37,444 nt of DNA from assembly GCA_017450925.1 (NCBI GenBank), contig JAFSSS010000059.1, positions 1-37,444 of the forward strand. The letters are read 5' to 3'. Shown one piece after another: positions 1 to 7,094 of this stretch (its first letter is position 1; each line of letters opens with the position of its first letter). The position numbers and the translations under genes were made by a program. Under the pieces are notes generated by a model that worked only from the letters and a program-made list of their open reading frames with translations, was not told the DNA's origin and did no database searches. This DNA is from Ruminococcus sp. (GTDB lineage: Bacteria; Bacillota; Clostridia; Oscillospirales; Ruminococcaceae).

Positions 1-1
1 C

Positions 2-1063
2 CCTCGCATTCAGTCCCGGCTCTACGAGCTGACCGATGAACCGACGGACAAGCTGTTCTTTGCGCTCAAGGCTGACACTATCGGCAACGGTCTGGAGGAA
101 CAGATAGTAAAGTTCAAGTCCGAGCATGACGACCTGCGGCTGGTGGTCATCGACACGCTGCAAATGGTGCGTAACGAAACGGAGTCCAGCTACGGCAGCG
201 ACTATGCGGAGACTGTTCCGCTGAAATCTCTTGCGGAGCAGCTTGGGATCACGATAGTCCTTGTCCACCACTTGCGCAAGGCAGCCGACAGCGACCCATT
301 CAATATGATCTCGGGCAGCACAGGTCTGAGCGGTGCAACTGACGGACAACTCGTTCTGAAAAAGGATAGGCGCTGCGGCGGTCAGGCTGTGCTTTACTGC
401 ACCGGTCGTGACATCGAAGATCAGGAGTTGTCGCTGACCAAGCATGGCGCAAGGTGGGTGCTTGCCGATGAGCATACTGAAAAGCCGCCGGACACTTTTC
501 CTTTCGCTGTGCATGACTTGATGGTGGAAATGTGTTCATTCAAGGACTCTGCTACGGTGCTGTGCGGTCTGCTAAAAGACAGGTTTGGCGGTGAGTATTT
601 TGCCAACCGACTGACACGAGATCTGTTTCGCAAGGCGTATGAACTGCGTGACTTGGGTGTGACCTTTGAGCCGAAACGCAGCAACGGTCAGCGGCTCCTG
701 CTGCTTCGCTATGATAAAAATAGTGACAGTAGTGACGGTAAAATGCTGATGCCCGAGCAGCCGCAAACTGCTGACCCTACCGTCACTATGAAAGGCGATG
801 ACTGTTCGAAAACCGTTGAAAATGCGGCATTAGCAGTTGATGATGTCAGTACAAGTGCTGACAATTTTACTGACCCTGTGCCTACAGTTGCTGTCCCTGC
901 TGACGGTGCTGCCGACCCTGAGTATGTTCTCATCGACGGCAAGCAAGTACCTATCGTGAGGTTCTCCATCGACGATCTGCTCAACCGCAGCGCCGCAAAG
1001 ATCAGGGCGCAGATCTATCAAGAGCGGGGTATCCTTGTGCCGGAGTTCAAACTCGCGCCGTGA
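2..1063 (+). CDS. RepA-like AAA family ATPase, mobile-element type (5' end outside window)
   Basis: The frame is open from the first bases of the window to a TGA at 1061-1063, so the true start lies upstream. The visible part contains a Walker B-like strand and Asp (LRLVVIDTLQMV), then VLVHHLRKA and a GSTGLSGATDGQLVL segment. This arrangement is seen in RepA/DnaB-like RecA-fold ATPases carried by plasmids and integrative elements; the Walker A part would be off the window. The C-terminal third is a Thr/Asp/Ala-rich linker followed by a short conserved-looking tail. The gene precedes an excisionase and integrase, so I infer a replication or mobilisation role for the element. A DnaB-type helicase label would be an alternative within the same fold. 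An internal GTG at 143 could be mistaken for a start, but homologous-looking sequence continues upstream of it. Confidence 0.75.
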   Translation, partial: PRIQSRLYELTDEPTDKLFFALKADTIGNGLEEQIVKFKSEHDDLRLVVIDTLQMVRNETESSYGSDYAETVPLKSLAEQLGITIVLVHHLRKAADSDPFNMISGSTGLSGATDGQLVLKKDRRCGGQAVLYCTGRDIEDQELSLTKHGARWVLADEHTEKPPDTFPFAVHDLMVEMCSFKDSATVLCGLLKDRFGGEYFANRLTRDLFRKAYELRDLGVTFEPKRSNGQRLLLLRYDKNSDSSDGKMLMPEQPQTADPTVTMKGDDCSKTVENAALAVDDVSTSADNFTDPVPTVAVPADGAADPEYVLIDGKQVPIVRFSIDDLLNRSAAKIRAQIYQERGILVPEFKLAP

Positions 1064-1395
1064 GCCGATTTAAGCCCTCGCTCCTTCGAGGTCGGGTAAA
1101 CAGCCGAGTGCAGACCGAAAACGCCTCACAAGCGATTTGTGGGCGGCTGTGGGGCGCACAAGGGAGAACGCACCGTTTCTCTTTCCGCCGATAATGGTGC
1201 GCTGAATATCGGGTGCTTTCGGCAGTCCGTTTCCAAGGGCAAAAGCGTTGGGGTCAGAGTGATGCTGCGCATCACTCGGTCAAAGCCAGCATCGCCTCTG
1301 GCTGTCCACCTGCTCCGCAAAAGCGGGCTGGCGGCCGCCGAGGCAGCTGGCTCGGGGAGAACCCCGGCCCCCCCTTTATTGGTGGAGAAGAAAAA

Positions 1396-1424
1396 GACCA
1401 CTACCCCGAAACGAGGGAGTGGTC
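1396..1424 (+). promoter_or_regulatory. Stem-loop just before a ribosome binding site
   Basis: GACCACT-A-CCC pairs with GGGAGTGGTC across an 8-base loop, with one bulged A. The hairpin ends six bases before an AAAGGAG ribosome-binding-like sequence. No T-tract follows, so it is not a simple terminator; it may control translation of the tiny frame at 1439. Confidence 0.35.
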
Positions 1425-1438
1425 GGAAAGGAGTTCAG

Positions 1439-1489
1439 ATGAGAAAAAGGAGAGAGGTGAGGAAAATGGACTATACACCGCAAGGCTGA
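1439..1489 (+). CDS. Possible 16-residue basic peptide
   Basis: An ATG at 1439 follows AAAGGAG at a good spacing of about 5 bases and opens a 16-codon frame (MRKRREVRKMDYTPQG) ending in TGA. The peptide is strongly basic at its start. It sits directly after the stem-loop at 1396-1424, which could make it a leader peptide. No homology is recognised, and a frame this short may arise by chance. Confidence 0.2.
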   Translation: MRKRREVRKMDYTPQG

Positions 1490-1823
1490 ATTTCCGCCGA
1501 CTTGACAGTTTGCGGGTTAAAGTGCAGGCGTCAAAGCCGCCTGCACAGCCACCTCGGACGGGCAAGGCCCGCCGAAAATACGCCGTTTGCAGAGATCAGC
1601 ACAATGGTGTCAAAATCTCAAAATGCGAAAAATGGCGGCGTCAAAATTCTGAAAACAGGGCTGAAACGGCGTAAGTGTGGGCTGTTTCAATGGAGTCAGG
1701 GCAATTATTTAGCCCTATCAAAACACGATACCAAAATGGTATTGAGATACGGAATCTGATTCCGACATATCGGGGAGTCGGTAAATGACAGACCCCATAA
1801 TAATTAGAAAGGAAAGATGTACT

Positions 1824-1922
1824 ATGAACATCACACATACTAAACGCAACGTAACCAAGACAACAAGGAGTGTGATTATCACATGGCTGAAAACAAAAAC
1901 GAAGCGAAAATCACTATGTTGA
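1824..1922 (+). CDS. Possible 32-residue leader ORF overlapping the excisionase start
   Basis: ATG at 1824 is preceded by AGAAAGGAAAG at about 8 bases and opens a 32-codon Lys/Thr-rich frame ending in TGA at 1920-1922. It overlaps the first 40 bases of the excisionase gene in a different frame, so ribosomes translating it could affect initiation at 1883. No family is recognised. It may simply be chance. Confidence 0.25.
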   Translation: MNITHTKRNVTKTTRSVIITWLKTKTKRKSLC

Positions 1923-2083
1923 CTATCAAGGAGGCCGCCGCTCTGGTTGACGGTCTAACCGAATACAGAGTGCGGGAACTGTGCAGGCAAGGGCAGCTGC
2001 CCTGCTTCAAGGCAGGCAAGAAGTACCTGATAAACAAGGATATTCTGTACAGATTTCTGCGGAGCGAGTTGGTGGTTCAGTAG
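1883..2083 (+). CDS. xis: Excisionase-family / helix-turn-helix DNA-binding protein
   Basis: This 66-residue protein has the layout of Tn916-type Xis and MerR-like excisionase HTH proteins: MLTIKEAAALV, a recognition region RVRELCRQGQLPCFKAGKKYLINKD, and a final short helix. Such proteins bend DNA at the ends of integrated elements and bias the integrase towards excision. The integrase gene follows 106 bases downstream on the same strand, the usual order. AAGGAG lies 12 bases before the ATG, a long spacing. An upstream in-frame stop (TGA within GTGTGA) excludes a longer protein; a second ATG at 1916 is a less likely start. The symbol is by role. Confidence 0.8.
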   Translation: MAENKNEAKITMLTIKEAAALVDGLTEYRVRELCRQGQLPCFKAGKKYLINKDILYRFLRSELVVQ

Positions 2084-2189
2084 AAAAGTATGTTGTAGAA
2101 ATTAAAGGTGAGCCTGTCGGCTGGCAATGCCCGTTAGTCTGTGATATGGTGTTGTTGCCGACAGGCAAACTATTGAAGGAGGTAACGTA

Positions 2190-3401
2190 ATGGCGTATAT
2201 CGAAAGAAGAAAAAACAAGAAGGGCGAGCTGACCGCTTACCGCTTCCGTGTGTACAACGGCTACGATGTCAACGGCAAGCAGATGGTGCAGTTCAAAACA
2301 TGGGTGCCGCCCAAGGAGCTGACTCCCAAGCAAGCGGAAAAGGAAGCCCAGCGGCTTTCGGTGCTGTTTGAGGAAGAGTGTGCTCATGGTCAGGTGACGG
2401 CTACGGTCAAGTTTCAAAAGCTGTGTGAGCAGTGGTTCAGTGAGTATGCGGAGCTGAACCATAGGAGTACGACCTTGCAGAGGGAACACCTTCTCGCAAG
2501 CCGTATTTATCCAACGCTCGGTCATCTGCGAATCGACAAGATCACAGCAAGGGACATTCAGAAATTCATAAACTCTCTGGCAAAGCCCGGTGCCAACAAG
2601 CGAAACGGCAAGCCGCTGTCGCAGAAAACAATGAGACATCACCTGTCGTTCATATCCTCGATTTTTGAGTATGCGATAAGGCTGGACATGGTCAGCACCA
2701 ACCCCTGCAGCAAAGTCATTATCCCGAAAATCGACGCTAACGGAAGGGTGTACAAGAAGCCGGAGAAACACATCTACACAAAGGAGCAGGCCAAGGAATT
2801 TATGATGATACTCCGTGAGGCGCCGATGAAATATCAGGTGTTTTTTACGCTGGCTATCTACACGGGTTGCCGCCGGGGAGAGATACTTGGAATCGAGTGG
2901 AAGAACATCGACTTTGACGCAGGGACTGTGATGATCGACCACACATCGAACTACACCGCCAAGAAAGGTATTTATACGGACACAACAAAGACGGAGAAAT
3001 CGACCCGATTGGTTGACCTCCCGCCGACTGTCATAAATCTGCTTAAGGCCTACAAGATAGATCAGGACAGCTACAAAGCTAACCTCGGAGATAAGTGGCA
3101 GGAGCATGACCGCCTGTTCACGAAATGGGACGGCAACCCGATGCATCCGGCCACTCCCTACTCGTGGCTGAAAAAAGAGTGCGAGCGCCGGAGCTTCCCG
3201 TTTTATGGAGTTCACACCCTACGTCACTTCTTTGCCTCAGTAGAAATTGAGGCAGGCATCGACCCGACCACCGTCGCTGCGATGTTAGGACATAGCACGC
3301 CCCAAACGACTTTGACGACCTACTCACATTACTTTGCGGAGAGCAAGCGGAAGGCCAGCAATATTGTGGCAGATGTGCTTGAGGGGAAGGATGCGGGGTA
3401 A
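2190..3401 (+). CDS. int: Tyrosine-type site-specific integrase
   Basis: This 403-residue protein belongs to the phage integrase / tyrosine recombinase family (Tn916 Int and XerC/D relatives). It has an N-terminal arm-binding segment (about 1-60), a SAM-like core-binding domain (about 70-170) and a catalytic domain (about 195-390). The catalytic set is visible: Arg228 in TGCRRGE, a candidate Lys270, His342 and Arg345 in HTLRH, His368 in LGHS and the nucleophile Tyr378. AAGGAGG lies 7 bases before the ATG. The gene ends about 150 bases from the 3' end of a tRNA-Leu gene, a standard target for these enzymes, so it most likely integrated this element there. The length and full motif set indicate an intact enzyme. 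Confidence 0.95.
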   Translation: MAYIERRKNKKGELTAYRFRVYNGYDVNGKQMVQFKTWVPPKELTPKQAEKEAQRLSVLFEEECAHGQVTATVKFQKLCEQWFSEYAELNHRSTTLQREHLLASRIYPTLGHLRIDKITARDIQKFINSLAKPGANKRNGKPLSQKTMRHHLSFISSIFEYAIRLDMVSTNPCSKVIIPKIDANGRVYKKPEKHIYTKEQAKEFMMILREAPMKYQVFFTLAIYTGCRRGEILGIEWKNIDFDAGTVMIDHTSNYTAKKGIYTDTTKTEKSTRLVDLPPTVINLLKAYKIDQDSYKANLGDKWQEHDRLFTKWDGNPMHPATPYSWLKKECERRSFPFYGVHTLRHFFASVEIEAGIDPTTVAAMLGHSTPQTTLTTYSHYFAESKRKASNIVADVLEGKDAG

Positions 3402-3426
3402 GGCACAATAAGTCCCAAGCAAAAAT

Positions 3427-3468
3427 CGGCGGGAGTCCCAACCTACGGGGCTCCCGCCGACAGTTTTT
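3427..3468 (+). terminator. Intrinsic terminator of the integrase gene
   Basis: A 9-bp perfect stem (CGGCGGGAG with CTCCCGCCG), extended by TCCC/GGGG-type pairs, is followed by CAGTTTTTCC. It starts 25 bases after the integrase stop. Confidence 0.8.
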
Positions 3469-3514
3469 CCGAAATAAGGTCCAAAATAAAGTCCAAAGTG
3501 CGATTTTGGGCAAC

Positions 3515-3548
3515 AAAAAAAGCCCGTAAACCGCGTATTTACGAGCTT
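3515..3548 (-). terminator. Terminator of tRNA-Leu(GAG)
   Basis: Read on the minus strand, AGCTCGTAAA pairs with TTTACGGGCT around a short loop (one mismatch) and is followed by seven T. It lies immediately downstream of the tRNA gene. Confidence 0.75.
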
Positions 3549-3600
3549 CTCGATTGGTGCGGCAAACGGGACTTGAACCCGTACGTCGGTTGACACACGC
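3549..3600. other. Probable attachment-site junction (tRNA 3' end)
   Basis: The integrase gene lies next to the 3' end of tRNA-Leu(GAG). Tyrosine integrases of this kind usually recombine within the T-arm and 3' end of a tRNA gene and leave the gene intact. The core would therefore be somewhere here. The matching repeat at the far end of the element is outside the window, so the exact core cannot be set. Confidence 0.35.
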
Positions 3601-3639
3601 CCCTCAAACGTGCCTGTCTGCCTATTCCAGCACTGCCGC
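3555..3639 (-). tRNA. tRNA-Leu(GAG)
   Basis: On the minus strand the 85-nt gene starts GCGGCAG and ends TTGCCGC-A-CCA, giving a 7-bp acceptor stem with encoded CCA. The anticodon arm CACGT-TTGAGGG-GCGTG places GAG at the anticodon. A long variable arm follows, as in Leu tRNAs, and the T-arm is ACGGG-TTCAAGT-CCCGT. It has its own promoter (3653-3681) and terminator (3515-3548). Its 3' end faces the integrase. Confidence 0.95.
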
Positions 3640-3652
3640 ATTCGACTTTACT

Positions 3653-3681
3653 ATTATATCACATCGGCTTTCATTCGTCAA
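3653..3681 (-). promoter_or_regulatory. Promoter of tRNA-Leu(GAG)
   Basis: On the minus strand TTGACG (3676-3681) and TATAAT (3653-3658) are separated by 17 bases, and the -10 lies 13 bases before the tRNA start. Confidence 0.85.
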
Positions 3682-3831
3682 GGGCGATACTTGGGTTTTT
3701 ACAATTTGTTAATAATTCTCACTTCTCCTCTGATGCGCCTCCCGCTTTGATGTTCGTCCGACGCAGCCAGCTTCATTAGCCGGCTGCGGACAGCAGCAAC
3801 GGCTTGCTGCTGTCTACAGCTGTTTCACCGC

Positions 3832-3860
3832 TTGAAAAAATGCGTTCTCCGTGTTATAAT
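3832..3860 (+). promoter_or_regulatory. Sigma-A-type promoter of the DUF2974 gene
   Basis: TTGAAA (3832-3837) and TATAAT (3855-3860) have 17-base spacing; GTGT precedes the -10. The ATG is 38 bases downstream. A perfect 11-bp stem with a 4-base loop (3789-3814) lies just upstream of the -35 and has no T-tract. Confidence 0.85.
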
Positions 3861-3898
3861 AGATTCAGAACGATCTTACTGCAGGAGGTGACAAAATA

Positions 3899-4987
3899 AT
3901 GCCCGCGATGCTGCCTAACGATGCCGCTGCCGCTCTGATGCTTTCATTGCTGGCATATCTGCCGGAGATCTCTCACGGCGGATACCGTTTTGTGGGAGAA
4001 TTTTTGGACAGTTACTGCCTTATGCCTCCCGCATCGCGCCCGCGCACTATGTTCAACGGCCTGTGCAGAGATGAATGCTCCGGCGTGGCGGAGTTGATAA
4101 GCTGTCTCCGTCAGAGGCCGGAAATACGGGACTTGCGCATTGTCTGCGACTCGCGTTCCGAGGACAGATACAACTGCTTCTGTGCGGTGAAGCAGACCGG
4201 GGAGCAGGCGGAGGTCTTTGTGGTGTTCGGCGGGAACTACCGCGTCGGCGACTACACCTCGGCATACGGAAGGATAAGCACCTGGCGGGACAATCTGGTG
4301 GGTGCATACGACTCCGACACTCCCGAGCAGCGGGCAGCTCTGGTATTCTATGACCGTGCGCTGGCGGCTGCAAGGGCTTTTCTGCCGAAGGGGACAGCCT
4401 GTTCAGTCACCGTGACGGGGCATTCAAAGGGCGGGAACGCGGCGCTGTACGTCACGGTTTTCCGCGACAGCGTTGACCGCTGCATCTCCTTCGACGGACA
4501 GGGCTTTTCAGAACGGTTCATGCGCCGGCACCGCAAGCGAGCGGAACGTGCAGGAGGCAGGATAGTAAGCATACTCCCCTCCCGCAGCATAGTGGGAGCC
4601 TCGATGCTGCCGATACCGGGAGCGCAGAGGATATACCTCAAGGCGGAGCTGAAAGGGCGCACCTCGGCGCTTTACTGTCACATCCCGGTCTCACTGGCAG
4701 ACGAAAGAGGAAAGCTTCGGCCGCAGGCGGGGCGCTCTTCCCTTCTGACGCGGACGGTGGAGCTGCTCTCGGTCGGTGCTGTGCGCACCGCGGAAAAGGT
4801 CGGATTCATCAACACCCGGCGGGGGCTGCTGCATTTGGGCGCGGCACTGCAGTACATATTCAATGACAATATCCGGCGCGGCCTTGCGGAGCTGCTCTCG
4901 GCAGATGCGCTGGCGCTTCTTGCAATAGCTGTACTAAGGCTTCCGGCAGATGTTATCAGAGCGATTTTCCGGCGCGGTCAGCGATAA
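3899..4987 (+). CDS. DUF2974 (Mbeg1-like) alpha/beta-hydrolase protein
   Basis: This 362-residue protein matches the DUF2974/Mbeg1-like family, lipase-like alpha/beta hydrolases. A nucleophile elbow GHSKGGNAAL places the catalytic Ser at 176, followed by an FDGQGF segment typical of the family and a lid/C-terminal helical region. There is no signal peptide, although the C-terminal 40 residues include a hydrophobic helix (LLSADALALLAIAVL) that may associate with membrane. The substrate is unknown; an esterase or lipase role is inferred from the fold. AGGAGGTGA lies 8 bases before the ATG. It has its own promoter and is followed directly by another promoter, so it is probably monocistronic. Confidence 0.85.
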   Translation: MPAMLPNDAAAALMLSLLAYLPEISHGGYRFVGEFLDSYCLMPPASRPRTMFNGLCRDECSGVAELISCLRQRPEIRDLRIVCDSRSEDRYNCFCAVKQTGEQAEVFVVFGGNYRVGDYTSAYGRISTWRDNLVGAYDSDTPEQRAALVFYDRALAAARAFLPKGTACSVTVTGHSKGGNAALYVTVFRDSVDRCISFDGQGFSERFMRRHRKRAERAGGRIVSILPSRSIVGASMLPIPGAQRIYLKAELKGRTSALYCHIPVSLADERGKLRPQAGRSSLLTRTVELLSVGAVRTAEKVGFINTRRGLLHLGAALQYIFNDNIRRGLAELLSADALALLAIAVLRLPADVIRAIFRRGQR

Positions 4988-4992
4988 AATCA

Positions 4993-5021
4993 TTGACTTT
5001 AATGCAATACTGTGTTATAAT
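4993..5021 (+). promoter_or_regulatory. Promoter of the cytidylate-kinase-like gene
   Basis: TTGACT (4993-4998), 17 bases, TATAAT (5016-5021). The spacer ends TGTGT like the promoter at 3832-3860. Confidence 0.85.
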
Positions 5022-5058
5022 GTAAGCATAATATATAAGCTGTGAGGGAGGGTCTAAT

Positions 5059-5655
5059 ATGTCAAGGATTAATGTAGTTGCTATTGAAAGGCAGTACTGC
5101 AGCGGCGGCAGTCAGATCGGAAAAAGGACTGCAGAGCTGCTTGGAGTTCCCTGCTACGATCACGAGATAGTCGTGCAGGCGGCTCAAAGACTCGGCATTC
5201 CCGCCGAGGAGATACGGCAGTACGAAGAGTGGGTGCGCAACCCGCTGAAGTTCCAGTTCCATTTAAAGCGTGACCGCCAGCTGGATATGTACGAAAAGGT
5301 ATTCGCTGCCGAGACCGAGATCATCGCTGAATATGCCCGCAAGGGTCCCTGTGTTATCGTCGGCAGATGCGCCGGATATATCCTCAAAAATCTGACGCGC
5401 ACCCTTAGGGTCTATATCTATGCCGACCCCGAAGGCCGCCGTGCAAGAGCGGTGGATGAGCATGATATCCCCTTTGACAAGGCAGACGATGTTCTAAGAC
5501 AGTACGATAAAAAGCGGGGAGACTATTTCAACGTGAACACACGCCAGAACTGGTCCTCCATGCAGAGCTATGACATCTGCCTTAGCAGCTCCACTCTCGG
5601 CATTGAGGGCTGCGCCAAAACTATCCGCGATATGGTCAAGGCCAGCGAGGGTTGA
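5059..5655 (+). CDS. Cytidylate kinase-like family protein
   Basis: This 198-residue protein fits the cytidylate-kinase-like family (Cytidylate_kin2 type). It has an N-terminal strand plus P-loop variant RQYCSGGSQIGKR (about 11-23), then a nucleotide-kinase core with CVIVGRCAGYIL and the basic lid-like segment PEGRRARAVDEHD. The family resembles CMP kinase and presumably phosphorylates a nucleotide or small molecule, but members are not the housekeeping Cmk and the substrate is unknown. GAGGGAGG lies 7 bases before the ATG. The stop codon TGA (5653-5655) overlaps the -35 of the next promoter, so the two transcription units touch. Confidence 0.85.
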   Translation: MSRINVVAIERQYCSGGSQIGKRTAELLGVPCYDHEIVVQAAQRLGIPAEEIRQYEEWVRNPLKFQFHLKRDRQLDMYEKVFAAETEIIAEYARKGPCVIVGRCAGYILKNLTRTLRVYIYADPEGRRARAVDEHDIPFDKADDVLRQYDKKRGDYFNVNTRQNWSSMQSYDICLSSSTLGIEGCAKTIRDMVKASEG

Positions 5656-5680
5656 CATTATCTGAAATGTATGCTATAAT
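5652..5680 (+). promoter_or_regulatory. Promoter of the T-box / tyrS unit
   Basis: TTGACA (5652-5657), 17-base spacer, TATAAT (5675-5680), with TATGC before the -10 (extended TGn form). The -35 includes the stop codon of the preceding gene. Confidence 0.9.
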
Positions 5681-5687
5681 GATTGCA

Positions 5688-5933
5688 AGATATCAAATGC
5701 TGTGATGCCGGACAAGTAAGCTGCATAGCCGAGCAAAGAGAGCGCCCGGAGGGTGAAAGGGCGAGGAAGCGTGCAGACGAATACACCGGGGGAGCAGGCT
5801 GTCAAGAAAGTCATCGGACAAAGACAGCACGGCGGCGGCCGTTATCACGCAAGAGGCGGTGCGGCTTGCTGCGCCGTGAACGAGGTGGTACCGCGATATA
5901 TTCGCCCTCCGGTTTTTGCCGGGGGGCTTTTTT
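5688..5933 (+). promoter_or_regulatory. Tyrosine T-box leader (tRNA-sensing riboswitch)
   Basis: All core parts of a T-box can be placed. Stem I is closed by CCGG (5708-5711) with CCGG (5786-5789). The loop-E strand AGTA (5715-5718) faces GAA (5779-5781), with CTGCA (5721-5725) pairing TGCAG (5772-5776). The specifier triplet directly after GAA is TAC (5782-5784), a Tyr codon. The T-box motif GGTGGTACCGCG (5884-5895) offers TGGT to pair with ACCA, matching an A discriminator as expected for tRNA-Tyr. A GC stem plus six T (5904-5933) is the terminator. Uncharged tRNA-Tyr should therefore raise expression of the downstream genes, including tyrS at 7095. Confidence 0.93.
5904..5933 (+). terminator. 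T-box-controlled terminator
   Basis: GCCCTCCGG pairs with CCGGGGGGC around TTTTTG, then six T. The 5' arm lies just after the T-box motif, so the antiterminator and terminator are alternatives. Confidence 0.9.
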
Positions 5934-5948
5934 GTGAGGTGAACGGCA

Positions 5949-6800
5949 ATGGATCTGAAAACAGCGATATTGGTTTTTGCAGTATCCTGCGTATTCGCTG
6001 CCGTGCTCACGCAGGCAAGAGGACTGCCCTGGTTTGTGACTGTTATTCTCTGTGCAGTCGTCGGCATCGTTCTCTTCGGTTCGATGCTGCTGGAAAAGCG
6101 GGACAACAAAAAGTCCTTTGCCGAGGCCGAAAGGTTCAGAGCAGGCTTCGCTTTCAAAAGCGAAAAGGAGGAGCGCAAATACTATGACTGGTGCGCAAAG
6201 CATCCCCCCGCAAGACCCTCGGAGGATATGAAGTCAGACCTTATAAGCCGCTACAGAGCCCCGCGTATAATTGCCGAGCTGCTGGGTGTGCTGTGTCTGG
6301 GACTTCTTGAAGTATTCCTGTTCAAGGAAAAGGCAGAGGGACATTCAGAGGCTGCCTGGCTCGTATATCTGGTGCTGGGGCTGATGATACTGCTGCTGTA
6401 CTTTGCGCTGTCCGGCATTTTCGGGATAAAGGCCAGACGGCTCTACGGGATGTTATCAGACCGACCCGACTTTCAGAGCATACGGCGAAGCTATACAGAG
6501 GGGGCTGTCATCGGGCATCCTGTCAGCTATATATGCCTCGGCAGTGAATATATCACCCTTGTGACCGCAAAGGGCGTCCTGCCCGTAAGGTGCAGTGAGA
6601 TATGCCGCGTCTGCCGCGCGATAGTGCTTACCGCCTATTACACCAATTCGGCTTATACCGGGTCTAAGGAAAGCTATTTTATAAAGCTTTATACCACCGC
6701 CGAATACCGCATACAGCTGACCAAGCCCGAAATGATACAGGCCTATGACCTGCTGAAGCGGGCAGGTCTGCCGGCAGACGATACTATAGATATCAGATAG
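5949..6800 (+). CDS. Uncharacterised four-helix membrane protein behind the Tyr T-box
   Basis: This 283-residue protein has predicted membrane helices at about 5-21, 27-47, 107-126 and 135-158. A charged loop (about 48-105) lies between the pairs and a soluble C-terminal domain (about 160-283) follows, rich in beta-strand-like segments (YICLGSEYITLV, GVLPVRCSEICRV, SYFIKLYTTAEYRIQL). The last domain resembles a PH-like fold by pattern only; no family is recognised with certainty. It is the first gene after the Tyr T-box, with GAGGTG about 8 bases before the ATG. Its expression should therefore follow tRNA-Tyr charging, which is unusual for a protein with no evident link to tyrosine. Confidence 0.8.
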   Translation: MDLKTAILVFAVSCVFAAVLTQARGLPWFVTVILCAVVGIVLFGSMLLEKRDNKKSFAEAERFRAGFAFKSEKEERKYYDWCAKHPPARPSEDMKSDLISRYRAPRIIAELLGVLCLGLLEVFLFKEKAEGHSEAAWLVYLVLGLMILLLYFALSGIFGIKARRLYGMLSDRPDFQSIRRSYTEGAVIGHPVSYICLGSEYITLVTAKGVLPVRCSEICRVCRAIVLTAYYTNSAYTGSKESYFIKLYTTAEYRIQLTKPEMIQAYDLLKRAGLPADDTIDIR

Positions 6801-6824
6801 AGTACGGAGGAAGAGCTGATACCT

Positions 6825-7037
6825 ATGGCCTGTTCCCTGTTCGGGATACCCGCCGACGTTTCAATGCAGGCAGTAGGCACCGGCTTTATCATCAGCGTTA
6901 TACAGGACTCAATGGAAACGGCGCTGAACTCCTCGGGAGATGTTATCTTCACATCGACGGCGGAATACCGCCACTGGATAAAAACAGGCAGGAGCCTGCC
7001 AACATTTTTGGGCGGAGAGACAAAGGTGGATATCTGA
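6825..7037 (+). CDS. Small hypothetical protein (70 residues) before tyrS
   Basis: The frame MACSLFGIP... ends 57 bases before tyrS and lies in the same strand and probable transcript. ACGGAGGAAG lies about 10 bases before the ATG, a long spacing. The sequence has ordinary composition, with a mildly hydrophobic helix at about 18-28 and a charged tail, and no recognised motif. It could be a real small protein or the degenerate end of a lost gene. No promoter or terminator is visible between it and tyrS. Confidence 0.45.
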   Translation: MACSLFGIPADVSMQAVGTGFIISVIQDSMETALNSSGDVIFTSTAEYRHWIKTGRSLPTFLGGETKVDI

Positions 7038-7094
7038 CCCATGTCTTTCCTATGACCAAATCGACCGCGGCTTTTTCAGCCGACCAATATACAA

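Larger units (their letters stand above)
1064..1882. other. Hairpin-rich non-coding stretch of the mobile element
   Basis: About 820 bases lie between the RepA-like gene and the excisionase. The long open frames here have no ribosome binding site at their first start codon, low-complexity Arg/Lys/Pro composition, and overlap each other, so I do not call them genes. Several inverted repeats are visible: GTGATG/CATCAC near 1260-1276, a 10-bp stem at 1396-1424, GGGC/GCCC near 1697-1715, ATACCA/TGGTAT at 1729-1743 and CGGAAT/ATTCCG at 1750-1764. The region could hold a transfer origin, recombinase arm sites or a regulatory leader, but nothing in it identifies which. Confidence 0.5.

Noticed and set aside
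1139-1759. Overlapping open frames of 85-153 codons in the mobile-element gap
   Set aside because: They overlap in several frames, have Arg/Lys/Pro-rich composition typical of translated non-coding GC-rich DNA, lack ribosome binding sites at their first start codons and cover clear inverted repeats.
2007-3215. 402-codon minus-strand frame opposite the integrase
   Set aside because: Antisense shadow of a gene with all integrase motifs; no coherent domain or ribosome binding site.
3789-3814. Perfect 11-bp stem as a terminator
   Set aside because: No T-tract on either side and no gene upstream on the plus strand that needs it. It may be a regulator site next to the -35, but nothing more supports this.
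5683-6203. Frames of 84-161 codons on both strands across the T-box
   Set aside because: The sequence is fully explained by the T-box RNA and the start of the next gene.
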